Positions 1 to 7,176 of a DNA stretch of 22,569 bases are shown here, piece after piece. Under the pieces are notes generated by a model that saw only the letters and a program-made list of their open reading frames with translations, did not search any database and was not told the origin of the DNA. Position 1 is the stretch's first letter, and each line of letters starts with the position of its first letter. Position numbers and translations under genes: made by a program. The DNA is from a virus. The stretch covers positions 1-22,569 of IMG/VR virus record IMGVR_UViG_3300014962_000461; one strand, given 5' to 3'.

Positions 1-6
1 CTTGAC

Positions 7-378
7 ATGAGCGATGCAAGAGCGATATTCACGAACTACAGCCCATATACGGCGTGTGTTGAGTTCCTTGATGATGATGGCCCGTTCTTCCCCATTACCA
101 TGTCAGACCTCAAGCACATCAACTATCCGATGTCATTCAGCCCGTGTCAGAATGGGATAGCTAATAACCTTTGGAACTATTGGGCTATTGATATGCCAGT
201 AGGCGGGAAGAAAACCAACATTGCTTTCGAGTTCAAACTGAACTACTGCTGCTCTTATAATTCGTTGGACTTGTACATGAAGGTGTTGTTCCAAGACGGC
301 GTGACTGAGGGCGAAATCAATTACATTCAATACGACTACCAAAACCGCACAATCACCATCAAAGGCAACCTAATATGA
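7..378 (+). CDS. Hypothetical virion-type protein
   Basis: A 123-residue protein I do not recognise. It is soluble-looking, with no signal peptide or membrane segment, and is rich in aromatic residues and Asn, as phage structural beta-proteins often are. Near residues 25-45 it has a GPFFP motif followed by DL and a proline. A very similar motif occurs near the start of the next gene, so the two N-termini may be related. The start codon overlaps a TGA in another frame at 8-10, which probably ends an upstream gene cut off by the window. Its own stop overlaps the next start (ATGA), so the two are probably translated together. A role in the tail or baseplate is inferred only from neighbours. Confidence 0.75.
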   Translation: MSDARAIFTNYSPYTACVEFLDDDGPFFPITMSDLKHINYPMSFSPCQNGIANNLWNYWAIDMPVGGKKTNIAFEFKLNYCCSYNSLDLYMKVLFQDGVTEGEINYIQYDYQNRTITIKGNLI

Positions 379-1487
379 GCGTAATAAACAACCTTTGGGA
401 GGAATCATCATCGCAGGCGAACTGCAACCTATGCCCTGCCGATGAGCCGTTCTTCATGCCCCTTGAGAGGACCGACCTTGTGGCGCTACGGCTGCAACTG
501 CCGTACCAGTACGTCACGGCCAACGGCGGCGGCCTGCCTGTCAATACAAGCGTAAGGCTGCGGATCGTGGACGAGGTAGGTACTAATACACTGTGCGACC
601 TCAGCACGGCTAATGCAGGCAGGTTCCTGTTCGGCTATGTCAACGACAACACCAACAAGGTGGCGCAGTATCAGATTTACTCTCCTATTCCGATGGTCTA
701 CGCCGGCGGGACCCCTGTGAATGACAGCTATACACACGCATACATAGACGTAACGGCGGGCGATTGGGTGCAGATACTGAACACTAACGCACTGCCCGAT
801 ATGGACTTCATCTACGGCAGCGACCCGTTACCGGCAGGGCTGACAGAGATTAAGCCGGGGCGGTTGGTCTACCCCCGTGCTATTAGTGCCCCGTTTGGTG
901 TAGTCAATGTTAACGGCACGCCAGTTGCAGGCACATTCTTATACGGAGCCAATACGGCATGTAACCATGAGAACCTCGCCTGCTTCCGCTTCCGACTGAC
1001 GCTGACCTTCACGGTCTCAGGCGTAACCCGAGACTTCTACACTAAGCCGTTCAGAATCTTCCGCTGTGCTGACAGCGTGCGGGTGTCCGCCCAGTACCCA
1101 TTGGCCACCACAGACCCGAACGGGTACCTGCACTCCGCTAGCTGGAACATCGCCTCTATCGCTGACCCTAACAGGCTGCTGCTGCGCATACCCGCCGACA
1201 TTGATCGAGAGGCAAGCCGTGTGGTTAAGTCTTTCAACAGCAAGTGTTTCGCATACCGCACAGAGGTACAGAAGCGCTACCGGCTGAAGTCTGACCCCGT
1301 GCCGTGGTGGTTCGCCCATGAGGTAGAGAACATCGCAGCAGGTACGGGCTTCGCTGTTGATAACGTCGAGTATCTGAACGACACACAGGATAGTGTTTTT
1401 CAGAATAGTGATATTGAAAGTTCATCGTATCAGAATATCGACTTACCTTTGCAGCAATGCAAGTCTGAGAAGGTGTTTGTCTGTTAA
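375..1487 (+). CDS. Hypothetical structural protein
   Basis: A 370-residue protein of unknown family. The N-terminus carries a CNLC pair and then a DEPFFMP segment resembling the PFFP segment of the preceding protein. The rest is beta-rich, with many Asn, Thr, Gly and aromatic residues, and the last ~50 residues are Asn/Gln/Ser-rich. There is no signal peptide or membrane segment. It starts in an ATGA overlap with the upstream gene and is followed after 44 bases by the next structural gene. From length, composition and position it is probably a virion component such as a tail, baseplate or adsorption protein. That role is inferred, not recognised. Confidence 0.75.
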   Translation: MSVINNLWEESSSQANCNLCPADEPFFMPLERTDLVALRLQLPYQYVTANGGGLPVNTSVRLRIVDEVGTNTLCDLSTANAGRFLFGYVNDNTNKVAQYQIYSPIPMVYAGGTPVNDSYTHAYIDVTAGDWVQILNTNALPDMDFIYGSDPLPAGLTEIKPGRLVYPRAISAPFGVVNVNGTPVAGTFLYGANTACNHENLACFRFRLTLTFTVSGVTRDFYTKPFRIFRCADSVRVSAQYPLATTDPNGYLHSASWNIASIADPNRLLLRIPADIDREASRVVKSFNSKCFAYRTEVQKRYRLKSDPVPWWFAHEVENIAAGTGFAVDNVEYLNDTQDSVFQNSDIESSSYQNIDLPLQQCKSEKVFVC

Positions 1488-1531
1488 GAGGAGGTCTGCA
1501 AGCCATCCAATAACTCAAACCCAAACACCAA

Positions 1532-2182
1532 ATGTTCAGTACCTGTAACTCCGCCTGCGTGGGTTCGCTGACGCTGACCAAGACGGACCAATGTAACGTA
1601 TATCAGCGCTCGGAAGTTCCCGTCCGCCTTATCGGTGCATTGTGTAATGTAGACTTCCCGACGGGAGACTATGATGATGCCGCCCTTGCCACAGCCTTTG
1701 CAGCCCTTATCACTTCAGGCGATGTAACCGCCACATACGAACTCGCAGAAGTCGCATGGGCAGACCCAACCACCGCAACGAAGCAGTATCGCGCACGCTG
1801 CAAGCCTCCGAAGGTTATCAATGTAAGCCGTCAGTTGACCGGTAAAGATTTCAACGCCACAGACGTTGACAGCACCGGAGCCGCCGAACCTTACGCTGAC
1901 CGACTGTTCTTCGAAAACATCGTAAAGAACCCCGCCTTCGCCATCCGTGGCTATGTCACCTGTGACGGGAAGATTTACCTGTTCAAGAATCCGAACGGCA
2001 CCTTCATGAGCTACAATGCGCACTTCTTCACCGGTTACGACACCGAGATTGACGGTCAGAACGTGGAATTTAAGAACTACAACATCACCTTCATGGGTGA
2101 CCCCGTAGCCTACACCACGCCTTACCTCGACATCGTTGCTGCCGGTAACGACCCGCTGCTTGCATGGCTCTTCCAATCCTAA
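1532..2182 (+). CDS. Putative tail-tube-like or other structural protein
   Basis: A 216-residue soluble protein starting with a Cys-containing N-terminus (STCNSAC). The second half alternates short hydrophobic strands with polar turns; a GYDTEIDGQNVEFKNY stretch is followed by ITFMGDP. This layout resembles beta-barrel tube or decoration proteins of tailed phages, but I cannot assign a family. The ATG follows an A/C-rich leader (aacaccaa) with no Shine-Dalgarno sequence, typical of Bacteroidota. It lies between a structural protein and an exported protein, just upstream of the portal gene. A head-decoration or major tail protein role are both possible. Confidence 0.6.
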   Translation: MFSTCNSACVGSLTLTKTDQCNVYQRSEVPVRLIGALCNVDFPTGDYDDAALATAFAALITSGDVTATYELAEVAWADPTTATKQYRARCKPPKVINVSRQLTGKDFNATDVDSTGAAEPYADRLFFENIVKNPAFAIRGYVTCDGKIYLFKNPNGTFMSYNAHFFTGYDTEIDGQNVEFKNYNITFMGDPVAYTTPYLDIVAAGNDPLLAWLFQS

Positions 2183-2204
2183 ACCTCAACTCCAAACCCA
2201 CACA

Positions 2205-2714
2205 ATGAAAAAGTACATTTTCTTCCTTCTCCTGACCGCTTCCTTCGTTGCCTGCCAACGCAAGGCTGAAGCGCAATCCCTCATCCCGCTGACCGGTAGC
2301 AATACCTCGGCAAACTTCGACACGTTGACCAACGCCGGTACCGTGTACTTCACCACTGCTGCCAACGCTCTGAACGCCAACCGCACTGGCGGCTATGCGG
2401 TGCAGTTCAAACTGACTAACCTCAGTGGTACGTCTACCTTCAAGGTGATTCTCCAAGGTAGCCTTGACGGTACCAACTGGACCAACATCCACCAGGTAGC
2501 AGGTACTGACGGGATTCATTGCGATACTTTGCAGGTGACTTCAGGTAGCCCCGCCACTTGGATTTTCCGTGTTCAGCCCGGCAGCAAACATAGCGTAACG
2601 TCTTCTACCTTTTGGCACACCAACGCAGGCAAAGTACGCCGTCTGCGCCTTGCCTTTGTAGGAACTGGCACGCAATCGACCCGCCTAAGTTCTGTGTACC
2701 TTATTAACGACTAA
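2205..2714 (+). CDS. Exported or lipoprotein-like phage protein
   Basis: A 169-residue protein. I chose the ATG at 2205 because it directly starts a classical export signal: MKKY, a hydrophobic core FFLLLTASFV, then AC. An in-frame start at 2136 would bury the signal inside the preceding gene. A VAC sequence at residues 15-17 could be a lipobox with Cys17 as the lipidated residue; alternatively AEA-Q at about 24/25 fits signal peptidase I. The mature part is beta-rich with repeated SLDGTNW-like and SSTFW segments, suggesting a small beta-sandwich. It sits among virion genes, so it may be displayed on the infected cell (superinfection exclusion or lysogenic conversion) or be a virion protein with a signal-like N-terminus. 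Confidence 0.7.
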   Translation: MKKYIFFLLLTASFVACQRKAEAQSLIPLTGSNTSANFDTLTNAGTVYFTTAANALNANRTGGYAVQFKLTNLSGTSTFKVILQGSLDGTNWTNIHQVAGTDGIHCDTLQVTSGSPATWIFRVQPGSKHSVTSSTFWHTNAGKVRRLRLAFVGTGTQSTRLSSVYLIND

Positions 2715-2732
2715 CCCCAAACACGCCCACGC

Positions 2733-4370
2733 ATGGAGTTCGCACAATTCCTCAAGGGCTACCGCAGCAAAAGCACAATGCCTCTGCCCGAAGGCCACAG
2801 CCAACGGGTAGAGGCGTGCCTTGCGGTACAGATTCACACCACCGGCGCACGCCCTGCGTATGAGAGCAGCCGAGGATGGATCAAGCCTGAGACATACCAC
2901 AAGAAGTACGACAAGCTGTTTCAGACCCGTCTTCTGAACCGCCACCCGAACGAATCGCCGAGCCACTATAACTGGCGGCTGTCTGTGTATTCACCCGTGG
3001 CTAAGGAGTTGTTCGACAAGTTCAGCAACCTATGCAAGGGCAGCATCCTTCAGCCCAACAACTTCAGCATCAGCGGTGACGAGCGCCTGATGCAGTGGGC
3101 AGCAGGGCAGAACCTGAGCCATGAGATAGCCGAACTCATGGACTTCATTCTTCAGAACCCATACGGCTACATTGCCGTTATCCCTGAGCATGAGTACGGG
3201 CCAACCGAAGCGCCTGAAATCGACATGGTGACCATACCATACGAGGATGTGCTGATGGATGATGGCGAAAGCGTGGCATTCCGTTATGAGGGGAAACTTT
3301 ACTTCGTTGACAGTTATGCGGTGTACGAAATCAACAAAACAGACTACATTGAGAAGCCTCACCAGTTCGGTGAGGTTCCCGTGTGGGATTACCATAACTC
3401 ATTCCTTCAGCCGTATCAGTTTTGGTCCGATTCACTCGTCCGCAATATGAACGATGACGAGGCGATGGTGAAGCATTACAGCTACCCGATCGTTCAGGTC
3501 GTGGAGCAAGAGTGTACCTTATGCCACGGGCAGAAGCAAGTGGTAGATACTACCGCTATCGGCTACGACCCGCACGACCCGACCACTATCTGCCACAAGG
3601 AGTGCAGCACCTGTAACGGCAAAGGAACCATCAGCAGGAATCCCGGTGACTTCTACACCATCAGCGAAGAAACGCTGGCCCGTAACGGCGGCACCATGCA
3701 GGATATGGCTAAGTTCATCACCCCTGACGTTGGAATCCCTGAGTACCACCTGAAGCGGTGGCAGACGTTCTATGAGCGTGTAGAGGCATCGCTGCACCTG
3801 CGCACGATACAGGATGGCACGCAGTCGGGCGAGGCCAAGCGGGAGGATAGGAAGGATCAATACTACTTCCTTCAGACGGTATCTTCATTCGTCTTCGCAC
3901 AGCTACGCAAGGGGCTACGCTATGTTAGCGGGTACCTGAACCCGAACGGACCGCAGCCGGTCTACATCGTCGAGCCTAAGCAGTTCGACCTGATGAGTGA
4001 CAGCGACCTTGTAAACGAGTTCGCCATGCTTCAGGCCAAGACTGACGATTCACAGACGCTGAGCGAGTTGGCTTATATTGTGAATAGCAAGGTATTCCGT
4101 GACGATCCGGTACAGGGCAAGATAACCGAAGTGCTGTACCTTGCCGACCCGCTGTACGGCGTGGCCGGTGCAGCCCTGCGCACTAAGATTCTGTCAGGCG
4201 TGTACACACAGGCCGACATCACGCTGCATGAGAAGGGCTACAAGATGCTCGTCCGCATGGCTGATGAGATGACACCGGACGTATTCAAGGCCACGCCTAC
4301 ACGGGAACTGGTGCAGCGACTGACGGAGATGGCACAGGAATCAGTACCTGCGGGAATATATACCCTGTAA
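2733..4370 (+). CDS. Portal protein with inserted zinc finger
   Basis: A 545-residue protein of portal size. It lies directly upstream of a MuF-like head protein and upstream of scaffold and capsid candidates, the usual place for a portal. Portals form the dodecameric ring through which DNA is packaged. An N-terminal alpha/beta part is followed by a C-terminal helical part (about 320-545) rich in Gln, Leu and charged residues. A Cys cluster at 261-294 (CTLCHG, then Cys287, then CSTCNGKG) has the CxxCxG spacing of DnaJ-type zinc fingers, which is not usual for portals. Assignment rests on size, order and general sequence character rather than on a diagnostic motif. Confidence 0.75.
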   Translation: MEFAQFLKGYRSKSTMPLPEGHSQRVEACLAVQIHTTGARPAYESSRGWIKPETYHKKYDKLFQTRLLNRHPNESPSHYNWRLSVYSPVAKELFDKFSNLCKGSILQPNNFSISGDERLMQWAAGQNLSHEIAELMDFILQNPYGYIAVIPEHEYGPTEAPEIDMVTIPYEDVLMDDGESVAFRYEGKLYFVDSYAVYEINKTDYIEKPHQFGEVPVWDYHNSFLQPYQFWSDSLVRNMNDDEAMVKHYSYPIVQVVEQECTLCHGQKQVVDTTAIGYDPHDPTTICHKECSTCNGKGTISRNPGDFYTISEETLARNGGTMQDMAKFITPDVGIPEYHLKRWQTFYERVEASLHLRTIQDGTQSGEAKREDRKDQYYFLQTVSSFVFAQLRKGLRYVSGYLNPNGPQPVYIVEPKQFDLMSDSDLVNEFAMLQAKTDDSQTLSELAYIVNSKVFRDDPVQGKITEVLYLADPLYGVAGAALRTKILSGVYTQADITLHEKGYKMLVRMADEMTPDVFKATPTRELVQRLTEMAQESVPAGIYTL

Positions 4371-4373
4371 GAC

Positions 4374-5240
4374 ATGGGCATCATCGGGCAAAACGACCTG
4401 TTCAAAGAGGAGATGGCCAAGCGCCTTGCCGATGCTATGCCCAACATCGAGCAGAGGGTGTTGGATGAGATATTCCGCATCATTGACAAGATGGACAGCG
4501 CAGGCGGCAACTTCACCACAGGCGTACTGACAGCGGATAAGATGATGGAACTCACGCAGGTGATTAACCAAGCCCTGACAGGCGCAGGCTATCCGCAGCA
4601 GGTGCAGCTATTCATGTCCGACTTCGGTAAGGTGACTATCAATACAGCGGAAATCATGCAGCAGGTTGGCGGCGTGGCTGTTCGGCGTGTGGCACTCAGC
4701 GAGATAGAGAACAAGTGGAAGATGAACACGGTGGAAAGCCTGCTCGGTAGCGGTATCAATGAGAACTTCAAGCGCCCAATCCTGCGCATCCTTGACGATA
4801 CCATCAGCACGGGCGGCAGCATTGACGCAGCGAAGAAGACCCTGACTGAGTTCGTTAAGGGCGGTAATGACAAATCTGGTAAGCTGCAAAGCTACCTCAC
4901 ACAGACCGCCCGTGACAGCGTGGGGCAGCTACAAGGGCAGCAGTTTCAGTCCATTGCCGATGCGGTGGAAACAACAGGCGTGCGATACGTTGGCGGTCTG
5001 CTCAATGACAGCCGTGGGCAGTGTTATCGGTGGGTGCGGGAATTGAAAGGGTACATCCCGTGGGAAGACCTTGAGGATGAAATCAAATTGGCATACAAGA
5101 ATCAGACGGCCAAATTAGAGAAACCCCAAGGCCACAAGTGGAGCGGGCTGATGCCGAACACCAACCGAAAGAACTTCCTCACTCAGCGGGGGGGATATAA
5201 TTGCACCCACACCGCTGTACCTGTCAGACGGAAGCCTTAG
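4374..5240 (+). CDS. Phage head morphogenesis protein, MuF/SPP1 gp7-like
   Basis: A 288-residue minor head protein. The first ~180 residues are mostly helical. The C-terminal domain has the hallmark residues of the family: a DSRGQC segment at 212-217 and a terminal GGYNCTHTAVP segment with Cys277 and His279. MuF-type proteins bind the portal and help procapsid assembly or DNA ejection. The gene follows the portal gene by three bases, the standard pairing. The 3' end overlaps the convergent small gene on the other strand by 17 bases. A GGGGGGA run at 5189-5195 lies inside the final conserved motif without disturbing the frame. Confidence 0.85.
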   Translation: MGIIGQNDLFKEEMAKRLADAMPNIEQRVLDEIFRIIDKMDSAGGNFTTGVLTADKMMELTQVINQALTGAGYPQQVQLFMSDFGKVTINTAEIMQQVGGVAVRRVALSEIENKWKMNTVESLLGSGINENFKRPILRILDDTISTGGSIDAAKKTLTEFVKGGNDKSGKLQSYLTQTARDSVGQLQGQQFQSIADAVETTGVRYVGGLLNDSRGQCYRWVRELKGYIPWEDLEDEIKLAYKNQTAKLEKPQGHKWSGLMPNTNRKNFLTQRGGYNCTHTAVPVRRKP

Positions 5241-5436
5241 TGCGCTGCGCTACCTTGCCCGTCAGCACTACACCAATCTGCCGTTCCTTCCTGAGTTCGT
5301 GCCACTCCCTGATGATTTCCATAACAATGGCCGGTTTTGTCAGGCTTCGCCCTTGCATCAGCAGTTCGGCGGTTTTCTCGTTTATGGCTGCGTTGGTCAG
5401 CGCATCGATCGGTGTGAGAAGAATAGATTTTGGCAT
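5224..5436 (-). CDS. Small reverse-strand protein, possibly ribbon-helix-helix
   Basis: A 70-residue protein, the only convincing minus-strand gene in the window. It opens with a short strand-like SILLTPID, then two amphipathic helices separated by QGRSLTKP, an arrangement seen in ribbon-helix-helix DNA-binding proteins; the fold assignment is tentative. Codon choice resembles that of the flanking phage genes, and it fills the 261-base gap between two + strand genes. A TAnnTTTG element (TATCTTTG) on the same strand ends 17 bases before its ATG. The isolated, opposite-strand setting with its own promoter suggests a moron-type insertion or a small regulator. Confidence 0.7.
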   Translation of the reverse strand: MPKSILLTPIDALTNAAINEKTAELLMQGRSLTKPAIVMEIIREWHELRKERQIGVVLTGKVAQRTKASV

Positions 5437-5453
5437 ATTGTTATAAATTGTAA

Positions 5454-5461
5454 CAAAGATA
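5454..5461 (-). promoter_or_regulatory. Bacteroidota -7 promoter element for the reverse-strand gene
   Basis: On the minus strand this reads TATCTTTG, an exact match to the Bacteroidota -7 consensus TAnnTTTG. It lies in an AT-rich 65-base gap between divergent genes. Transcription would start roughly 10 bases before the ATG at 5436. No clear -33 TTTG is visible. Confidence 0.55.
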
Positions 5462-5501
5462 CATTATTCCCCACCACATATATTGCGGAACTTTGTCAAC
5501 A

Positions 5502-5822
5502 ATGGCAAGAAAGAAAGCCGCACCGCAGCCCGACAGCATAGACGTGGCAGCATTGGCACAGCAAGGCCCGACCGCAGAAGAGCAGTCCGCTGAGGCTGTG
5601 CCTGCGGCATTGGAAACCACCGAAGAAGATGGCGTACTGACGTTGACAGAAACGGCTGCACCCGTTGCCGCTGTGGTCACCCGTGGAGTGCCGAAACCGC
5701 CGACACCGGGGCTGAAGGTCCAACTGAAGAACCGCAAGACGGGCCGCATTGTGGCCATGTCGGTGAACAAAGAACTTGCCTTGGTCCTTGCTGCTAAAAA
5801 CCCAAACATCGAAATCATATAG
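5502..5822 (+). CDS. Hypothetical small Ala/Pro-rich head-region protein
   Basis: A 106-residue protein. I chose the ATG at 5502 over an in-frame TTG three codons upstream. The first ~65 residues are low-complexity, rich in Ala, Glu, Thr and Pro and probably disordered. The last ~40 contain a compact segment (GLKVQLKNRKTGRIVAMS then a helix). It is separated from the next gene by one base and shares a similar build with it: a Lys-rich start (MARKK/MAKK), an acidic Ala/Pro linker, and a basic beta segment near the end. Position just before the scaffold gene suggests a head assembly role, but the function is unknown. Confidence 0.65.
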   Translation: MARKKAAPQPDSIDVAALAQQGPTAEEQSAEAVPAALETTEEDGVLTLTETAAPVAAVVTRGVPKPPTPGLKVQLKNRKTGRIVAMSVNKELALVLAAKNPNIEII

Positions 5823-5823
5823 G

Positions 5824-6066
5824 ATGGCAAAGAAAGATAACATCATCGAAGAAGGCATTGAACTGACCGAGCAACCCGCAGAGGTTAAGCCCGCTGCGCC
5901 TGTTCCTGCCGCTACATCGCCTGTGCTGCCGGGGTACATCCGCATCCGGTTGAAAGACGGCAGCGGTAAGCCTGCCGGTATCATCGTTCATGCTACTCAA
6001 TACGGAGTAGATAAGGCATACAAGCCCGAAACATGGGAACTGATCGAGGACACAAAAAAAAAGTGA
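5824..6066 (+). CDS. Small head-region protein, zero-frame product
   Basis: An 80-residue protein starting at the ATG one base after the previous stop. It has an acidic Ala/Pro-rich first half and a small folded segment (GYIRIRLKDGSGKPAGIIV, then a Tyr/Trp-containing helix). It ends in a Lys run encoded by nine A residues and an immediate TGA. That run contains A AAA AAG, and a shift to the -1 frame continues for 21 more codons to a TAA at 6126-6128, giving a 101-residue form with a GGCSTCGNK end. The 80-bp gap after the short form is unusually long for this block. The function is unknown. Confidence 0.65.
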   Translation: MAKKDNIIEEGIELTEQPAEVKPAAPVPAATSPVLPGYIRIRLKDGSGKPAGIIVHATQYGVDKAYKPETWELIEDTKKK

Positions 6067-6128
6067 CCTTCTTCATAAGAGGCCACGCAGCAGGTAGTGG
6101 CGGTTGCTCAACCTGCGGAAACAAGTAA
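6054..6128 (+). other. Predicted -1 programmed frameshift site and 3' extension
   Basis: Nine A residues at 6054-6062 followed by G place the dnaX-type heptamer A AAA AAG at 6057-6063, in the correct zero frame and directly followed by the zero-frame stop TGA. The -1 frame then encodes 21 residues (beginning VTFFIRGHAAG, ending CSTCGNK) and stops at TAA 6126-6128, 18 bases before the next gene. A possible stimulatory hairpin pairs GCAGGT at 6090-6095 with ACCTGC at 6111-6116. An alternative is polymerase slippage or a sequencing length error in the A run. Confidence 0.55.
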
Positions 6129-6146
6129 CAACAACACCCCAACAAT

Positions 6147-7007
6147 ATGAGCGCAAACCTCACAGCACTTCTCGCAGCACTCGGAGTTCAAGATATTGAC
6201 ACCGTGGCTGCCGCTATTCTTTCTGACAGCCCCGCAGATGAAGCGGTGCAATCCGTCCTCAAAGGCGCACAGCAGTATGCCCGCCCATTCATTGAGGGCG
6301 AGTATAACGAGCGCATTAAGACCGAGCGAGGGCAATGGAAGGGTAAGTATATGAAGGAGGCACTGCTGAAGGCCAATAAGACCTTTGGCAATGTGCTGAC
6401 GAATAAAGAGATTGACGATATCCTGAACGACCCTGCTAACGAAGGGCAGTCCATTGATGCCGCACTGAACGCATTGAAGGAGAAGGCGAGCGACAAGAGT
6501 GGCAAGCCCGAAGCCGAGTTGCAGAAGATGCTCGACACGGCCAATGCCAAGATCGCTGAGTACGAAGCCCGCATCCCTGAGATTGAATCAGCCGCTGAGC
6601 GCAAGGCCCGTGAAACCATCGAGCAGTTCAAGCGTGACGGCGTGGTGACCACAGAACTGATGAAGGTGCTGAATGACAAGGTAGACAGCCCTGCAAAGGT
6701 TGCCGAACTGATTAAGGCGCAACTGGAGCGCAATGCTATTATCCGACTGAAAGATGATGGCAGCATCGGCCTGTACGACCCGAAGAACCCTGACAGCCCG
6801 CTGAAGAAGAACGAAACCACCCTGCACACCTTCGCAGACCTTGTATCTGAAACCGTGGACTACTACGGCCTGACAAAGAAATCACACGGCACAGAACGCA
6901 AACCGCTGCCCGCTGCGGGTAGTGGTGCAGCGCCTGAAAACACACCTAAAAACGGAGCCACAGGGCTTGAGGCGAAACTCGCACAAGTCGCTGCGGCTAC
7001 CGCATAA
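6147..7007 (+). CDS. Capsid scaffold-like protein
   Basis: A 286-residue, highly charged and mostly helical protein directly upstream of the major capsid candidate, the expected place and build for an internal scaffold. A Lys/Glu/Ala-rich region at about 100-175 looks like coiled coil (for example AELQKMLDTANAKIAEYEARI). The last ~60 residues become Pro, Ala, Gly and Thr rich and likely flexible. No protease motif (Ser/His/Asp of prohead proteases) is evident, so it is probably a plain scaffold. The start lies 18 bases after the stop of the predicted frameshifted product. The family assignment is by position and composition. Confidence 0.75.
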   Translation: MSANLTALLAALGVQDIDTVAAAILSDSPADEAVQSVLKGAQQYARPFIEGEYNERIKTERGQWKGKYMKEALLKANKTFGNVLTNKEIDDILNDPANEGQSIDAALNALKEKASDKSGKPEAELQKMLDTANAKIAEYEARIPEIESAAERKARETIEQFKRDGVVTTELMKVLNDKVDSPAKVAELIKAQLERNAIIRLKDDGSIGLYDPKNPDSPLKKNETTLHTFADLVSETVDYYGLTKKSHGTERKPLPAAGSGAAPENTPKNGATGLEAKLAQVAAATA

Positions 7008-7176
7008 GATACTTGCAGCCCCCCGCCGATGGGTAATCGGCACAGACAGACCCTGTTGGCCTTGCCCCTGAGCCTATCTAATCAGCGGCAACCCTTACCA
7101 CAGTTGGCCTGCTCCTGCCTGTTGAAAGTGAGCGAGAACTAACCCTTTCTTTCACTTACAACCCACCCATTAACCA
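7008..7176 (+). other. Leader region before the capsid gene
   Basis: This 169-base gap holds no convincing gene. It contains a 6-bp hairpin (GCCGAT at 7025-7030 with ATCGGC at 7036-7041) and an imperfect repeat of a TTGGCCT-containing segment near 7058 and 7104. There is no T-run, so the hairpin is not an intrinsic terminator. No exact TAnnTTTG is present. It may be a 5' leader controlling capsid expression. Confidence 0.3.

Noticed and set aside
1715-2176. 153-codon open frame on the minus strand
   Set aside because: Opposes a well-formed structural gene, has no promoter, and its translation looks like antisense noise.
5201-5446. Open frame of 81 codons on the + strand
   Set aside because: It is the shadow of the reverse-strand gene at 5224-5436 and of the MuF-like gene; Ser/Cys-rich with no sensible fold.
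5488-5495. GAACTTTG as a + strand promoter for the gene at 5502
   Set aside because: One mismatch to TAnnTTTG, only six bases before the ATG, and no -33 element.
5496-5984. 162-codon open frame on the minus strand
   Set aside because: Shadow of two small Ala/Pro-rich genes and would run into the divergent promoter gap.
6188-6829. 213-codon open frame on the minus strand
   Set aside because: Shadow of the scaffold-like gene; Ser-rich low-complexity translation caused by the Glu/Lys/Ala codons of the true gene.
7029-7142. 37-codon open frame before the capsid gene
   Set aside because: No overlap coupling to neighbours and no recognisable features; probably chance in a leader region.
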